Positions 10,979 through 22,500 of a stretch of DNA of 64,000 bases are shown piece after piece (the first letter of the stretch is position 1; every line of letters begins with the position of its first letter). This DNA is from Miscanthus floridulus (Eukaryota > Streptophyta > Magnoliopsida > Poales > Poaceae): contig NC_089588.1 of NCBI RefSeq assembly GCF_019320115.1, positions 119,781,707 to 119,845,706 of the forward strand. The letters are read 5' to 3'. The translations under genes and the position numbers were made by a program. Below the pieces are notes generated by a model. It did not search any database, was not told the origin of the DNA, and saw only the letters and a list, made by a program, of their open reading frames with translations.

Positions 10979-11705
10979 AACTTTGCCGAGTGCTCAGATC
11001 CAGAACACTCGGCAAAAAAATTTTGCTATAACTCCCCGGCCGTCCTCCTTTCCCGCACCGCCCCGCCTCCCTCTCTCCAAATCCGCGCACCCGGCCCCTC
11101 CTCCTTTCCCACACCGCCCCGCCTCCCTCTCCAGCTGCCGCCCCAGCCCCTCCTCTCCCTCTCTCCAGCCGCCGCCCCACCCCTCCTCTCCCTTTCTACG
11201 GCCGCCGCCCCACCCCTCTTCCTCGGATCCGGCCGGATCCGGCCGCCGCACCGCCCCTCCTCCCCGGATCTGGTGGTGGGCGTGATGGCCAGCCGCGAGG
11301 TGGTCGTTGTCGAGGCGGGCCCTAGCTTCGGCACCAGCAGCTCAAGCGTGGTGGTGTGGCGGGCTTGGTGGCAGCGGGAGGCAGCTCAGGAGTGGTGGCG
11401 GTGGGAGGCAGCTCGGTGGTGGCGTGGCGGCAGGAGGCAGCTCGGTGGTGGCGGTGGGAGGCAGCTCGGTGGTGGCGTGGCGGCGGGCGGCAGCTCGATG
11501 GTGGCGGCAGGAGGCAGCTCGGTGGTGGGCAGCGGCCGGTGGTGCTTGTTTTTTATTTTTTTCAAAAAATATTTGCCGAGTATTTTTTGGGCACACGGCA
11601 AAGAACGTTTGCCGTTAAAATCTTTGCTAGGTGTCAGTTGTCGAGTGCAACACTCGGCAAAGAGGTTGCCCCTGGCACTCGGCAAAGCTCCCGTATCCCG
11701 TAGTG
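10979..11705. mobile_element. Truncated nonautonomous CACTA in RLK1
   Basis: The right end is clear: GGCACTCGGCAAAGCTCC followed by CGTATCCCGTAGTG, ending at 11705. Its reverse complement begins CACTACGGGATACG. The left side begins with a TTTGCCGAGTGC palindrome at 10979 but no CACTA terminus was found. Inside are a C-rich stretch (11040-11280) and a G-rich minisatellite. The long open frame 10901-11710 is low-complexity and not supported as a gene. Confidence 0.65.
11385..11530. repeat. G-rich minisatellite inside the RLK1 CACTA
   Basis: About five imperfect copies of a 27-33-bp unit around GGAGGCAGCTCGGTGGTGGC. Confidence 0.8.
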
Positions 11706-11785
11706 AGTAGTCCTTCCTCCAAACGGCAAGAAGATTGAACTACGACGACTTGGAATTGGAGTGCCTGCATTAGTGCCCATATTCG

Positions 11786-11900
11786 GCTTGTTCGACTTCT
11801 TTTTTTTAGCCGGAATAGTGTTTTTCTCTCACAACAATTCAGCCGGAACAGTGTTTTTCAGCCAGTTTCAGCCAAGTTTCATACCAGCGAACGGGGCCAT
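11786..11900. mobile_element. MITE half (GGCCC-GTTCGC type)
   Basis: Reading on the minus strand, the sequence has the look of a widespread grass MITE, with GTTCGCTGG, GGCTGAAACTGGCTG, AACACTGTTCCGGC and a second AACACTATTCCGGC, ending GAACAAGCCGAA. Terminal inverted repeats were not fully resolved. Confidence 0.45.
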
Positions 11901-11909
11901 TTGTTCATA

Positions 11910-12190
11910 AAATATTTAAAAGGTAACTAAATATGTTGGCTGAATTTATATGTGTCAGTTTGTTTCATTGTCAAATATAATCTTGTGGCTGTGAGATTGC
12001 AAAATAGGAGTACCAGAGATGTGGGCATTAAACGCAAACTTCTAAACTTGCAGAGCATACTTGCAACAGAGATTGACTTACTTTGTTGGGGGTTTGGGTA
12101 ATATGGATATTTAATCTCATTTTCTTCTTTCCTTGATATTTTACCCATTCACAAACTGTATAGTGAAGTAACGAAGGGCCATATTTTATA
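11910..12190 (+). pseudogene. RLK1 intron remnant downstream of the lost transmembrane exon
   Basis: The block starts with AAAAGGTAAC, the same exon-end/donor as exon 8 of RLK2 (20561-20568). It then follows RLK2 intron 8: TATGTTGGCTGAA versus TATGCTGGCTGAA, GTCAGTTTGTTTCAT versus GTCAATTTGTTTCAT, CTGTGAGATTGCAAA in both. It shows that RLK1 was once a full copy. Confidence 0.65.
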
Positions 12191-12749
12191 ATAACTAGAT
12201 ATATCCCCGTGCGTTGCACGGAGGTCACGAGTTTTTGCCCACGTCTACGGTGACGCATGTGAGTTGTGGCTTAGACGAATATATTGAGAAAATCCAAAAA
12301 TATAATTTTATAGAAAATATAAAGCCTGGTTCATGATCTTTATCTCATATGTCCTATAGATCTAATTTATAGAAACCTAAAAAAAATTGGTTTCAATTTT
12401 TTGAATTCTCGTTTGATTCTTGATCTTTATCACCTATATTTTGTATATCTACTTTATCAAAACCTATCAAAATTGGTTTTACTTTATTTAACTCATACTT
12501 GTGTGATATATTATTGTGCATTTTATAAGTTTAAGTTGATTTGATTATCTTTATAGAAAATAATAAAAAGCTAATAAACAATTTTGTATTAGTAATCCTA
12601 AACTATTTTCAAATCCATTCAGACCTTCTCTAATTTTTTATTTAGTTATTTATGAACCGTAAGTCTGGAACCATATTCTGTTTCTAATTACACCCCACAT
12701 CCTTCTCCTCTTTTTTGGCTCGTCCGTTTTTTCTAGAAATTAATAACTA
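12191..12749. other. Unassigned AT-rich stretch
   Basis: No gene seen. It opens with ATCCCCGTGCGTTGCACGG at about 12205, a palindromic block common in grass repeats; the family was not identified. The rest is AT-rich. Confidence 0.4.
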
Positions 12750-12897
12750 CTCCCTCCGTTTCAAATTATAAGACGTTTTGACATTTTTAGATATATGACT
12801 TTTATTATGTATCTAGACATAATTTATATCTAGATGCATAGCAAAAGTTATGAATCTAAAAAAGCCAAAAAGTCTTATAGTTTGGAACGTAGGGAGT
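12750..12897. mobile_element. Stowaway-type MITE
   Basis: The termini CTCCCTCCGTTTCAAATTAT and its inverted partner ending GTTTGGAACGTAGGGAG, with flanking TA dinucleotides and internal ATATCTAGAT/GCATAG blocks, are characteristic of Stowaway (Tc1/mariner) MITEs. Confidence 0.85.
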
Positions 12898-12900
12898 ACT

Positions 12901-12997
12901 CTACGTCATCACACTACTACTCCTAAATGTCTAGATACATAGCTAAATGGATAAACCAAAAAAATCAAAGTGACTTATAATTTAGAACGGAAGGAGT
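12901..12997. mobile_element. Partial Stowaway-like copy
   Basis: This carries the right half of the same family (GACTTATAATTTAGAACGG then AAGGAGTA) and a degenerate left part; probably a truncated neighbour copy. Confidence 0.6.
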
Positions 12998-13056
12998 ACC
13001 ACACAGCGCAACGTGGTACTTTTGGAAACCGGGACCCTTTGTACTTTTAAATAAAT

Positions 13057-15596
13057 GTAGCACCCGGTTTTAAGAACAAAACCTGATACACACCATATGT
13101 GAGCCCAGAAAGTCAAATCTCACATATAGCTACAAATAAAGGTAATATCAATAGACAATGCTTAATATATAACATACTTAGTATAGAGAATATAACCTTA
13201 GATAGCAAACAACGAAAAGACAACTCCGATCTTCGGGTGAAGACTCCACTTCTAATTCCTCCAAGTCTAATTCCTCCAAACTCTAGCAATCTGGTATCCA
13301 TCCGGGATTTTTCCAAAGATTTAAAAAGTAAAGCAAGCGTCCCAATCTCTGTAGTAGGTCTGAAGAATCCTCATAAGTCGGTGGTGCAAAACAGAGGATT
13401 CACACCCCAGCTTATACCATACATTTGTCATCCATCCTAGGGGAGAGATTGGCTTATCCTCTTCAATGTCGTCTTCCTCATCATCATCGGATAGTAAGAC
13501 GACCTCGACTTCTTTGGGTTCCTCCTGGACTGGCTTAGGCGTAGGTACAAGTGTTGGTGAGAATGGAATCGATATTGGTCATCCTTCATATCCTCGAATC
13601 GACAACCACAGAGACCCATGCACGCTGTAGCGGCTGCATCTTCTATGCTATCCTCCATGGTGGCACAGTAAGCATGATGCGCATAGTTCGAGTCCAACTG
13701 GTATGCACCCTTCTGTTTGTCCTTGATGGAGATGCACACCCTGGTCTTCCAATAGGTGTCTTCTAGAGGGTGCGTGTGCTCGTTGCAGACGTACTCCACA
13801 GCTACGTCCTACAGTCAACACAGCTCTAATACCAATCTGTCACACCCGATTTTAAGGATAAAATGGGATGAAATATCTTATGTGCGCCCAGAGATCAGTC
13901 ACACACATAAGCCGATAAAATATGAATAGTATCATCACAAGTGTTTATTACATCATAAATAAGACAGAGTCTTCACATAAATGTAGCGAAAATATAAAGA
14001 AAAGATCTCTCGCGGAAGCTCCATATCACAGGGACGTCAACTGGTTAACCATAAGTCTAGTAATCCTAAGGGAAATCATTATTACCATAGCCATCTGTTA
14101 CCCATCCGGAATTTTTATCCAAATAATGAAAATAAACAAGCGTAAGTACATGCCATACTCAACAAGTGTAACATGGGGTTCATGAGGCTCAAAAGGCTTG
14201 ACACAGGTTTAACAACATTTAGCTTTTAGTTGTCACAATTTTAGTTTAAGAATAGCAACAAGTTGTTTCAATTCCCAATGCAAAACACATGATCAATGTA
14301 AACATGAGTAATGAATAGCATAAACAGATAATTCTTAGTGTTCCTCTATTCCGTAAATATTCCAAGGCCGCTCGTGAGCATGAGCACGGCTGATATGCCA
14401 ATTTTATACTCTGTAGAGGTTGTACACTTTCACTGTGAGTCGTGATACCCATATGCCCAGGTTTGCAACTCCCAAAACACTTCCAAGGTGAGCAAGCAGG
14501 GGTCACTATGAAGCCTTTTAAAGGTTTGTCTAACAAGTTAGGGTCATTAGATTCACTCGGCAAACAGATGTAGAGCCTCCCTTCCCGATGGCTCATTGAC
14601 ACGCGGCCTATACACATGGGGACAGAAGCCGCACTATACCTGATTCAGCAAGTCATTCTTACGCCAATAAAGATAACCACTAACAAGCTAGAAAAGGTCC
14701 TCATACTGAGGTAAAGCTAGAGCCATATAGCCCTCATAGTTGTACTGTAAGTCCCGGATCATCACTTACAGATAAGTCCTTAGGGAGAGGAATCAGAAGC
14801 ATTTAGAAAGTAGCTAAATACTCCAGCCCTCTGTTTCCAAGTTGCTAAAAAATCATATTTTAATGTTTATTGCATATACCATTAGTCAAGTTACAAGATC
14901 ATAGTTTAATTGAGCACTAGCAAAACTACCCAGTGCATATCCCGTAGGTGACAGGGTATAAGTTCAATTCTAGGGAATCCCTATCAAGACGATACATGCA
15001 ACATGAATTTAATGTATTAAAGTAAATAGGAAACAAGGATGATCCCATGTTATACTTGTCTTGAGCAAAGTACTCCTACTGATCCGACTCGTCAAAGTAA
15101 TACTCTTTGTCTCCCACGAATTGCTCACCGTCTATACTCAATAATCACAGCAACAAGCATCTAGAAGCAATAATGCATAGCAAACAAAAGCTATAGATTA
15201 GAACAATACACGAACAACATAAAATCAAGATGAAAAGTTTGAAAAACAAATCTACGTCTCGCTACTAACACACAGACGCGAAGATCACAAAAATCAGAGC
15301 TAAAACAAAAAAGTTATGGATTAAACAATATTTACTTTAGTAAAATAATAGATTAAATCTAACCTCAAATTTTAAAAGTTTAAAACCTACTTAATAGTAG
15401 TATAAACATGTAGATTATGGAATTATGAACCTAACGCAACTTGAACGAATGAGATCGGAGTTAAAACGGAAATTTTATGGCTAAAACAAGATTAGTGGCA
15501 AAATTGTAAATAGGTGAAAACGTATTTTAGATCTAACCGAAACAAAGTACGCTTTCAAAAGAAGAAAACGAAATCTGAAAAGACGCTATGGACTGT
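13057..15596 (-). mobile_element. LTR-retroelement, minus orientation, probably nonautonomous
   Basis: Two related LTR-like blocks start GTAGCACCCGGTTTTAAG (13057) and GTCACACCCGATTTTAAG (13841). On the minus strand, the one at 13841-15596 ends in TGTGACA and is followed within a few bases by GGTATTAGAGC. That is close to the primer-binding site for initiator-Met tRNA used by many plant LTR elements. So 13841-15596 is the 5' LTR and 13057 to about 13440 a shortened 3' LTR. The internal part is only about 400 bases and holds one small open frame, without protease, reverse transcriptase or integrase. The outer edge at 15596 is set by the start of homology with the RLK promoter copies. Confidence 0.6.
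13437..13799 (-). CDS. Internal open frame of the LTR element, unknown function
   Basis: 120 codons beginning MEYVCNEHTHPLEDTYWKTR, with a central D/E-rich helix and an Arg/Tyr-rich block (FEDMKDDQYR). It is the only reading frame between the two LTR blocks. I recall similar short proteins as high-copy hypothetical proteins in grass genomes linked to retroelements, but I cannot assign a domain. It may be a remnant of a gag-like protein or have no function. Confidence 0.4.
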   Translation of the reverse strand: MEYVCNEHTHPLEDTYWKTRVCISIKDKQKGAYQLDSNYAHHAYCATMEDSIEDAAATACMGLCGCRFEDMKDDQYRFHSHQHLYLRLSQSRRNPKKSRSSYYPMMMRKTTLKRISQSLP

Positions 15597-16131
15597 TTCG
15601 TAGGAATATTATCTGTGTGAACTGTGGAGTCCAGTGAAGGGTCAACTTTTTTTCTTAACTTTTTTTGTTGTTGTAAGGTACGGTTAGAGCCATATCTCTT
15701 TTTTGTTTGAACTTAGTCAAAACCATATCCTTTGTGAACAGTAAACCATATCGATCTTTTCTTTTTGAACTTCGAAGTAATGACAAGCTACTTCTGAATT
15801 TTGCCCCATCGTCCTTTTCTTGGTTTTGATTATTTTGCTCTCAACTGGCGCTCGGACCCAGTCCAGCCAGCTTGATTCACATCACATACTTAGCTCTGTT
15901 TCGTTCATTGGCGATCGAAAGCTGTTATTAGTACCGCAAAGAACAAGTACTTTGCGCCTCGATTTGCCTCGATTTTGCCATTTCAGAATATGCGAGACGC
16001 AGTCCAGAACTTTGTCTAAGCATACACACACACACAAGATCCGTCCGTGCCATGACAAGGTGGCGACAAGTACTATGACAAGGCGGATTGCGACAAGTAC
16101 TATGACAAGGTGGCGACAAGTACTATGATAA
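15597..16131 (+). promoter_or_regulatory. RLK2 upstream (promoter) module
   Basis: Sequence from GTAGGAATATTATCTGTGTG to ACAAGTACTATGATAAG is shared with 46582-47040 (RLK3) and 57072-57598 (orphan). Shared blocks include GTCCAGCCAGCTTGATTC, TTCGTTCATTGGCGATCGAA and TGCCTCGATTTTGCCATTTC. It ends in a short tandem repeat (16050-16135) with three copies of GCGACAAGTACTATGA. Conservation across three tandem copies marks it as part of the duplicated gene unit and a likely promoter. Confidence 0.7.
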
Positions 16132-16392
16132 GCCTTTGTTTAGTTCTCCAAAGGTGCACTGTGCAAAAAGAAGATTCTTCGTCACATCAAATTTGTAGTA
16201 CATGCATGGAGTACTAAATGTAGACGAAATCAAAAAGTAATTGCACAGTTTGCTTTAACTTTGCGAGACGAATCTTTTGAGCCTAATTAGTTTGAACAAT
16301 AATTCACAAATATAAACGAAATACTACAGTGGAGAATCGTGCACTATACAAAGTTTGCAGGTGTAAACTTTGCCGAACCAAACGCGCCCAAG
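16132..16392. mobile_element. MITE inserted in the RLK2 promoter
   Basis: The ends read GCCTTTGTTTAGTTC and, inverted, GGGCGCGTTTGGTTCGG. The interior has the GCGAGACGAATCTTTTGAGC and TAATTCACAAATAT blocks of a common grass MITE. The corresponding point in the RLK3 promoter (about 47040) lacks it, so the insertion came after the duplication. Confidence 0.7.
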
Positions 16393-16528
16393 GCAGATTC
16401 CTACAAGTACTATGACAAGGCTGGCATCGATAACCCTACCCTCTTGCAGTGCTATTGGTCTATGCAAGCATACCATGCATTGATTTGGATTTATTTGTTC
16501 GGTGGCAGGAGTACCATGACGCGAATTC

Positions 16529-16539
16529 CTATATATATA
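16529..16539 (+). promoter_or_regulatory. TATA box of RLK2
   Basis: TATATATATAG lies about 48 bases upstream of the ATG. RLK3 has the same layout (TATATATATATG at 47230-47241, 53 bases upstream). Confidence 0.5.
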
Positions 16540-16586
16540 GGTACACTTACTATGATGGGGGACGATCAATACGCTGGAGGAAATAA

Positions 16587-19500
16587 ATGTTGTCGAGAAA
16601 CCATCTTGCTGTGAACAAATGGACGGCCAAGGTGAACATGTTATTGTTGGTTGCGTCGTTGAGTTTGAGCTTCTTGGGCATTCATGGTCAGCTCGATAGT
16701 CTTGGTAAGCTCATAACCTACCTTGCTACTACAGATACTAGTTCTTGCGCTTCTTCAGTAGAAATAAATGATGTTGTGCAAAAGAATTGAAGCATTATCG
16801 CTAAGCGTGCGCTAAAAATCTGAAAACTGATGAATGCCAAAATATAAAGTGAACCCGCGATGTAAGCAAAGTTTACATTATTTCGGTCAACCGATGTTAT
16901 TTCGGTTTTAAAATTGTCTTAGTATCTTACTATTACTAATTAGAGGCTCCAACGAAGGCAACACGTTATTTCCCACCAGACATGCTAGGAAAAAAGATAA
17001 ATAGTAGAAATTCTCATAATAATCAGAAACATCTGGCCGGGGAGAACACATGTTTTATTTGTGAAAATATATTAATTATTGGACAAATTAAAAAAGTGCG
17101 TACTAATTACGAAAATTGATTAAATTTGTCACGAGGAGGCTTCATCAGCATCGACTGTGGATACACGGACAGCCCGACTTACCAAGATAGCAAGACAGGC
17201 CTATGGTACGTGGCCGACGAGGGCTTCACGGACGCGGGGCTCATCCACCCAGTGAACATGGGCAACCTGCAGCCGGATCTGGCGCTGCGCTACACCAATG
17301 TCCGCTACTTCCCCAACGGCAACGGGGCCCGGAACTGCTACACGCTGCGGTCATTGAAGCCCGGCGGCAAGTACTACGTGAGGGCCGTCTTTGGCTACGG
17401 CAACTATGACAGGCTGAATAGCCCTCCTACCTTCGATCTCTACGTCGGGGCCAACTACTGGACAACGGTGCGCATCGTCAATGGCAGTAGGGCGTACGTG
17501 TTTGATACCATCGCTGTGTTGTCGTCGTCCTCTGGCGCCGACTACTTGCAAGTTTGCCTGGTGAACAAAGGGTCAGGAAACCCTTTCATCTCAGGGCTTG
17601 ACCTGAGACCGCTCCACCCCGAGCTCTACCCAGACTCCAGTGAGGCGCAGTCTCTGGTTGTGCTCAGCTTTTTCCGTGACGATACCGTCGGTTTTGGCTT
17701 CAATCGCTACCATTTTGGAATAGAGTATCAACACTTCAGGTATACTAATTATTATACTATATAAGTATATATAGAGAGAGCAAATTAAAACTTGTTTGGA
17801 ACTGATCGAGTCCATTTCCAATTTTGTTTTTTACAAGGTACCCGGATGATCCTTACGACCGGATTTGGCAGAGGTACCAAAATGTCTCCACCTGGACAGT
17901 TCCCGGATCAGCCAGTGGAGTAGTAGTCAAGAACCCTCCCTACGACACCTACGATGTCCCATCCGCTGTGATGCTGAGCGCATCCACTCCGCTGAATGCC
18001 TCAGCGACAATGGAGATTGTGTGGAGCTCGGACTTGTCTATGGACGTGGACGCCGACACCAACCTCCTTCTTCTTCTCTACTTCGCCGAGGTCGTGGCCA
18101 ATGCGTCACGGCAGTTCGACGTCCTTCTGGACAGTAATGTCACGCTAGCTGCGGCGTTCAGCCCATCATACTTGCTCACCACGGTTGTCACGGGCAGTGC
18201 GCGAGGACCGGGCCCTCATAGCATCTCGCTTGTGCCAACATCCAGCTCCAAGCTTCCGCCTGTGATCAGCGCCATGGAGATATACTTGGTGCGGCCACGG
18301 AATGAATCTGCCACCAGCTCTGCCGACGGTATGTAGTGTACACGAAAGCAATACGTTGTACTATCATATATACACACATGGGGCGTTCCTTATTTGACAT
18401 GTATAACATAGCTACCCAAAAAACTGGACCAATTCATGGGAACACAACTTCTGGTACAGCTATTTCTCATGCATGATGATTTAATCTTTTACATTCCATT
18501 TCTATCGTCTGTTATGTACTAGTGCCATATCTACGATTGCATGACCAGAGTTCAACTCAACTGTTGTATCATGCATGGAGTATTCGTACATTTTGATCGA
18601 GGAGTGTGTTTGATTAAACGTGTGTTTTTCTCAGCCACTGCAGTGATGAGCGTGCAGAAAAAGTATTCTGTGAAGAAAAACTGGGAAGGAGATCCGTGTT
18701 CCCCCGCAGCATTTGCATGGGATGGCCTCAACTGCAGTTACAGTCCCCCTGGTCCCCAGAGAATAATTGCCTTGTGAGTTTCAAATGAACTCACTCATGT
18801 ACATATTCCGTCCAAATTTTTGTAGAGTAGCACTGCAATGTAATTAAATAGAAGAATGAAAATAAGTGTGGGGTTAAAGTTTATGTGATGATGATTAATA
18901 GCCAGTTTTCACCTTCCTGCAGATATTTGCCATCCAGCGGATTGATTGGTGAGATTGATCCTTCTTTTGGTCAGCTAACATTGCTCCAAAACTTGTACGT
19001 TCTTCACAATATAGTTTCAGAAATTTTCACATTTTAACAATTAATTAATATTTCATTGCATTGTCTTCGGAAAAAAAAATCACTGCATTGGTACTTACTG
19101 ACTAAATAATAAATAGAAGGCCAATAATTGCGTTGGCTTCAAGCCTTCAACATATATATATGCCAACGTATTACTCAAATCTTTTGTTTTTATATATTTT
19201 CCAATAGCTAAAGTGAAAGATAACAGATTAATACCCCGAAGGCTATGGAAAGCTTTGAGTCGTCGTGCCTACTTGTGTTGTGTTTTAAGCCATCAATTAC
19301 TTTTACACACAACAAAATTATACAACGTATGATGTAAGCTTTGTCCTGTCCAATAATAACTTGGAAATGCTATTCTTGAGTTTTGTCGTCCTTGGGCTGC
19401 AGGTGAGCTTCTAAGAATTAACCATATCACTGATCTATAATTGCTTCAATTTTGCTTGCTGTTTCCAGGAATCTATCCCACAATAATCTCTCGGGGCCAA

Positions 19501-22500
19501 TACCCGACTTCCTGGGTCGAGTGCCATCCCTTATATTGCTGTAAGCCTTCCTGGACCTACATATTATATAAAAGTATAAAGTTCAGAACCACCTTTAATG
19601 TTTTATATTTTTTAACTTCTTTTTAGAGATTTGTCAAGCAACAACCTCAGTGGATCAATTCCTAACAGTTTGCTACAAAAATCTCAGGAAGGATTGCTGA
19701 CCCTAAGGTTCCCATATATATGGTCCCACTTCTAATTTCATGTTTGGAGTCAAACGATAGCTCATTAAAACATAATACTCCCTCTGTATTGCTTCAAATG
19801 AAATGTTGTCAACTGAGGTGGAGTGGTTAGGGGAGATACGCGCGAGGCCAGAGGTCGCAGGTTTGAGCGGCCGCAAAGCGCGCAAAATTGGGTAGCCTAT
19901 GACTTGTGAAGGCATTTGCGTGTGGCTGCCTGGTGGGGTCTTCCTGGATTAAAAAAAAGTTTTGATAATTTTTTTGCCCGAATTCGTGATTTCTAGATAA
20001 CAATTTGTAGATACGGCTCGAGATACAACCGCCTTGATTTGTAGAGGCTGCTGGAGAATAGCCTCTACATATGGCTGATTTGTAAAGGCGGAAAACTAGC
20101 GGGGGCTAGGACAGCCACCTCTACAAAGGCATCCCAACCGCCTCTATAGATTCTGTAGTAGTGATCATTACAGACGTACTAGTTATGTCTGGCTCTAGGA
20201 ACTACGTTCATATAATTGGTTGTCTTGCACACAGAACCACATCTATTGCATGTATTTACTTAAGTTCTATTGTTTTTTAACATAACTGAACATTAAATAT
20301 GTAAAGTTATTTTGGAAGAGAGGCACGTCTCTCATATTGGATCAGCTGGTGAGCACATGCATATACTGAAATGTGCTGGCAATTTTATGTTGGCTAGGGT
20401 CGACAACAATCCGTACCTTTGTGTAAATGATACTTGTAACTCTAGTCCAAACCGCAAGAAGACCAAACTAGCACTTGGACTTGGACTTGGACTTGGAGTA
20501 CCTGTGGTCATACTTGTAGCAGCAGTTGCCGTTTGGTTCCTCATCAAAAGAACAGATTCAAAAGGTAACGAAATATGCTGGCTGAAATTCGTGTCAATTT
20601 GTTTCATCAAATCAAATAATTCTCGGACTGTGAGATTGCAAAGGGGACGATAGAGATGTAGGCGCTAAATGCAAATTTTTAACTTGTAGGACCATATACA
20701 TGTGCAAAATTTAACTTTATTTTCATGCTTGCTTGACATATGCCCCCCTTCACACCGCCTAACGGACCACCTAGAGCCATAGACTGTGTGGCATGACAAA
20801 CAAGTTGTTTCGTCCTTTTCATAGCACTACATACATATACAAACTGTACTACTAAACGATTACCAGCAGAGTAGTTCTCTTATTTGATGTAATCATGCTT
20901 TTCAGCAAGATGCACAATCATTCGAATTGCAATAAAATCATTGTACACTACATTTACAGCAGTTTTTAATACTCTACTTATCGACAACAGAGTTTAATCA
21001 TATATTGTTGGATCTATTTGAAACCCAGCGCCAATTCCCCAGTTTGGTCCTAGTGGTGAGGCACCACAGGAGGCTGTCGGAGGCGGTCAGGCCGCACAAG
21101 CTATGGAGAACGATCAGGACCCGCCACAAACTGTATGGGAAGACCATGCAGATATGCCTGATGGTCAACAACAAGATCCTCTAGGGGACAGCAGCCGTCA
21201 TGGCCCAGAACCCGTGGAGGATGACCATGCAACTCACTTGCCTACTGTTCCTCAGCGTTTCAGTTACGAGGATTTAAAGCGAATCACGGATGACTTCAAG
21301 AAAAGAATTGGTGAGGGAGGGTTCGGCGCCGTCTTCTTTGGGAAGTTGTCAGATGGAACACCTGTTGCTGTGAAGATGAGAATGAGACCACCAGGGGCGT
21401 GGGCGTCGTCGTCGTCGTCGCATGGGGATAATCAATTTTCAGCAGAGGTGAGCTTGCATAAATATATATGCTCGGGCTAATTTTCTGTTCTCCAAAATTC
21501 TCCACTAAACGATATTGATTGTTGCAAAACTCACATAATTCCTCACAAATATACTTATTCCAGTAAGTAAGGCACTATATCATAGGAACTAACCATAGCT
21601 CAGTTGGTTTCCTTGTGGTAGAACCTGCCCACCTGGGGGTAGGGACGACTTGGCATGGGTGAAAAAAAGAGTAAGCACTGTATTATGCATGATTGTTCCT
21701 CAAAGTTTATAGGGTTTTTGGAATTACGTACAGGTTGAGCACTTAGGCGGTAGTCGCCACAGGAATGTGGTGTCATTGTTGGGCTATTGTGAGGATGAAG
21801 AGCATTTAGGCCTGGTCTATGAATACATGAAGGGAGGAAACCTAGAAGACCAGCTGAAAAAAGGTTTGTAAAATTTTGCCCAGCAACCTTGTGTCCCCAT
21901 ATTTCATCAAGCCATAATGAGTTCGAAATAACTATTGCTGACAGGAGCCTTAGGCGAGGAAGTTCCTCTGACATGGTCACAACGCCTAAAGATCGCGCTG
22001 CATTCTGCCAGTGGTACCTACGTACATATATGTCACAACCTTTCAGTTTCTTCCCTAATTTTATTTTCTGATCTCTCTTGCGAGAGTAACCTTTTAGTAT
22101 TACTACCATTAATTCCAATGTAGGCACTTTAGGGCATCAACATGGTCTTTAACGTGACAATTTGACTTTACATTTTTGTTAAGTACATAGCATTTTTCTT
22201 GTGATAAAAAATATTCTATTTTGAATAGTTAACAATATCTATTATGATTAAATACCAACCATCTCAACAAGCCTCTCCATTGATCTTTATGAAACACGCT
22301 AGAAAAAAAGAGATAAATCCTAAAAATTCTCACAAAGAATAAAAAAGATTGGACCATCTATTAGGTAGGTCGTTCCAATAATCATTGACAATAATAGCTA
22401 TCATATCTGTTCAGTATTCTAAGAAATTATCCACATATGTCATGGTAAAAAAATAAACCTTAAATCTCAATTTAAATTAGGCATCACTACCATTGTGTAA

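Noticed and set aside
10901..11710. 269-codon plus-strand frame
   Set aside because: Low-complexity Pro/Ser then Gly/Trp-Arg repeats inside a CACTA remnant; no splice or domain evidence.
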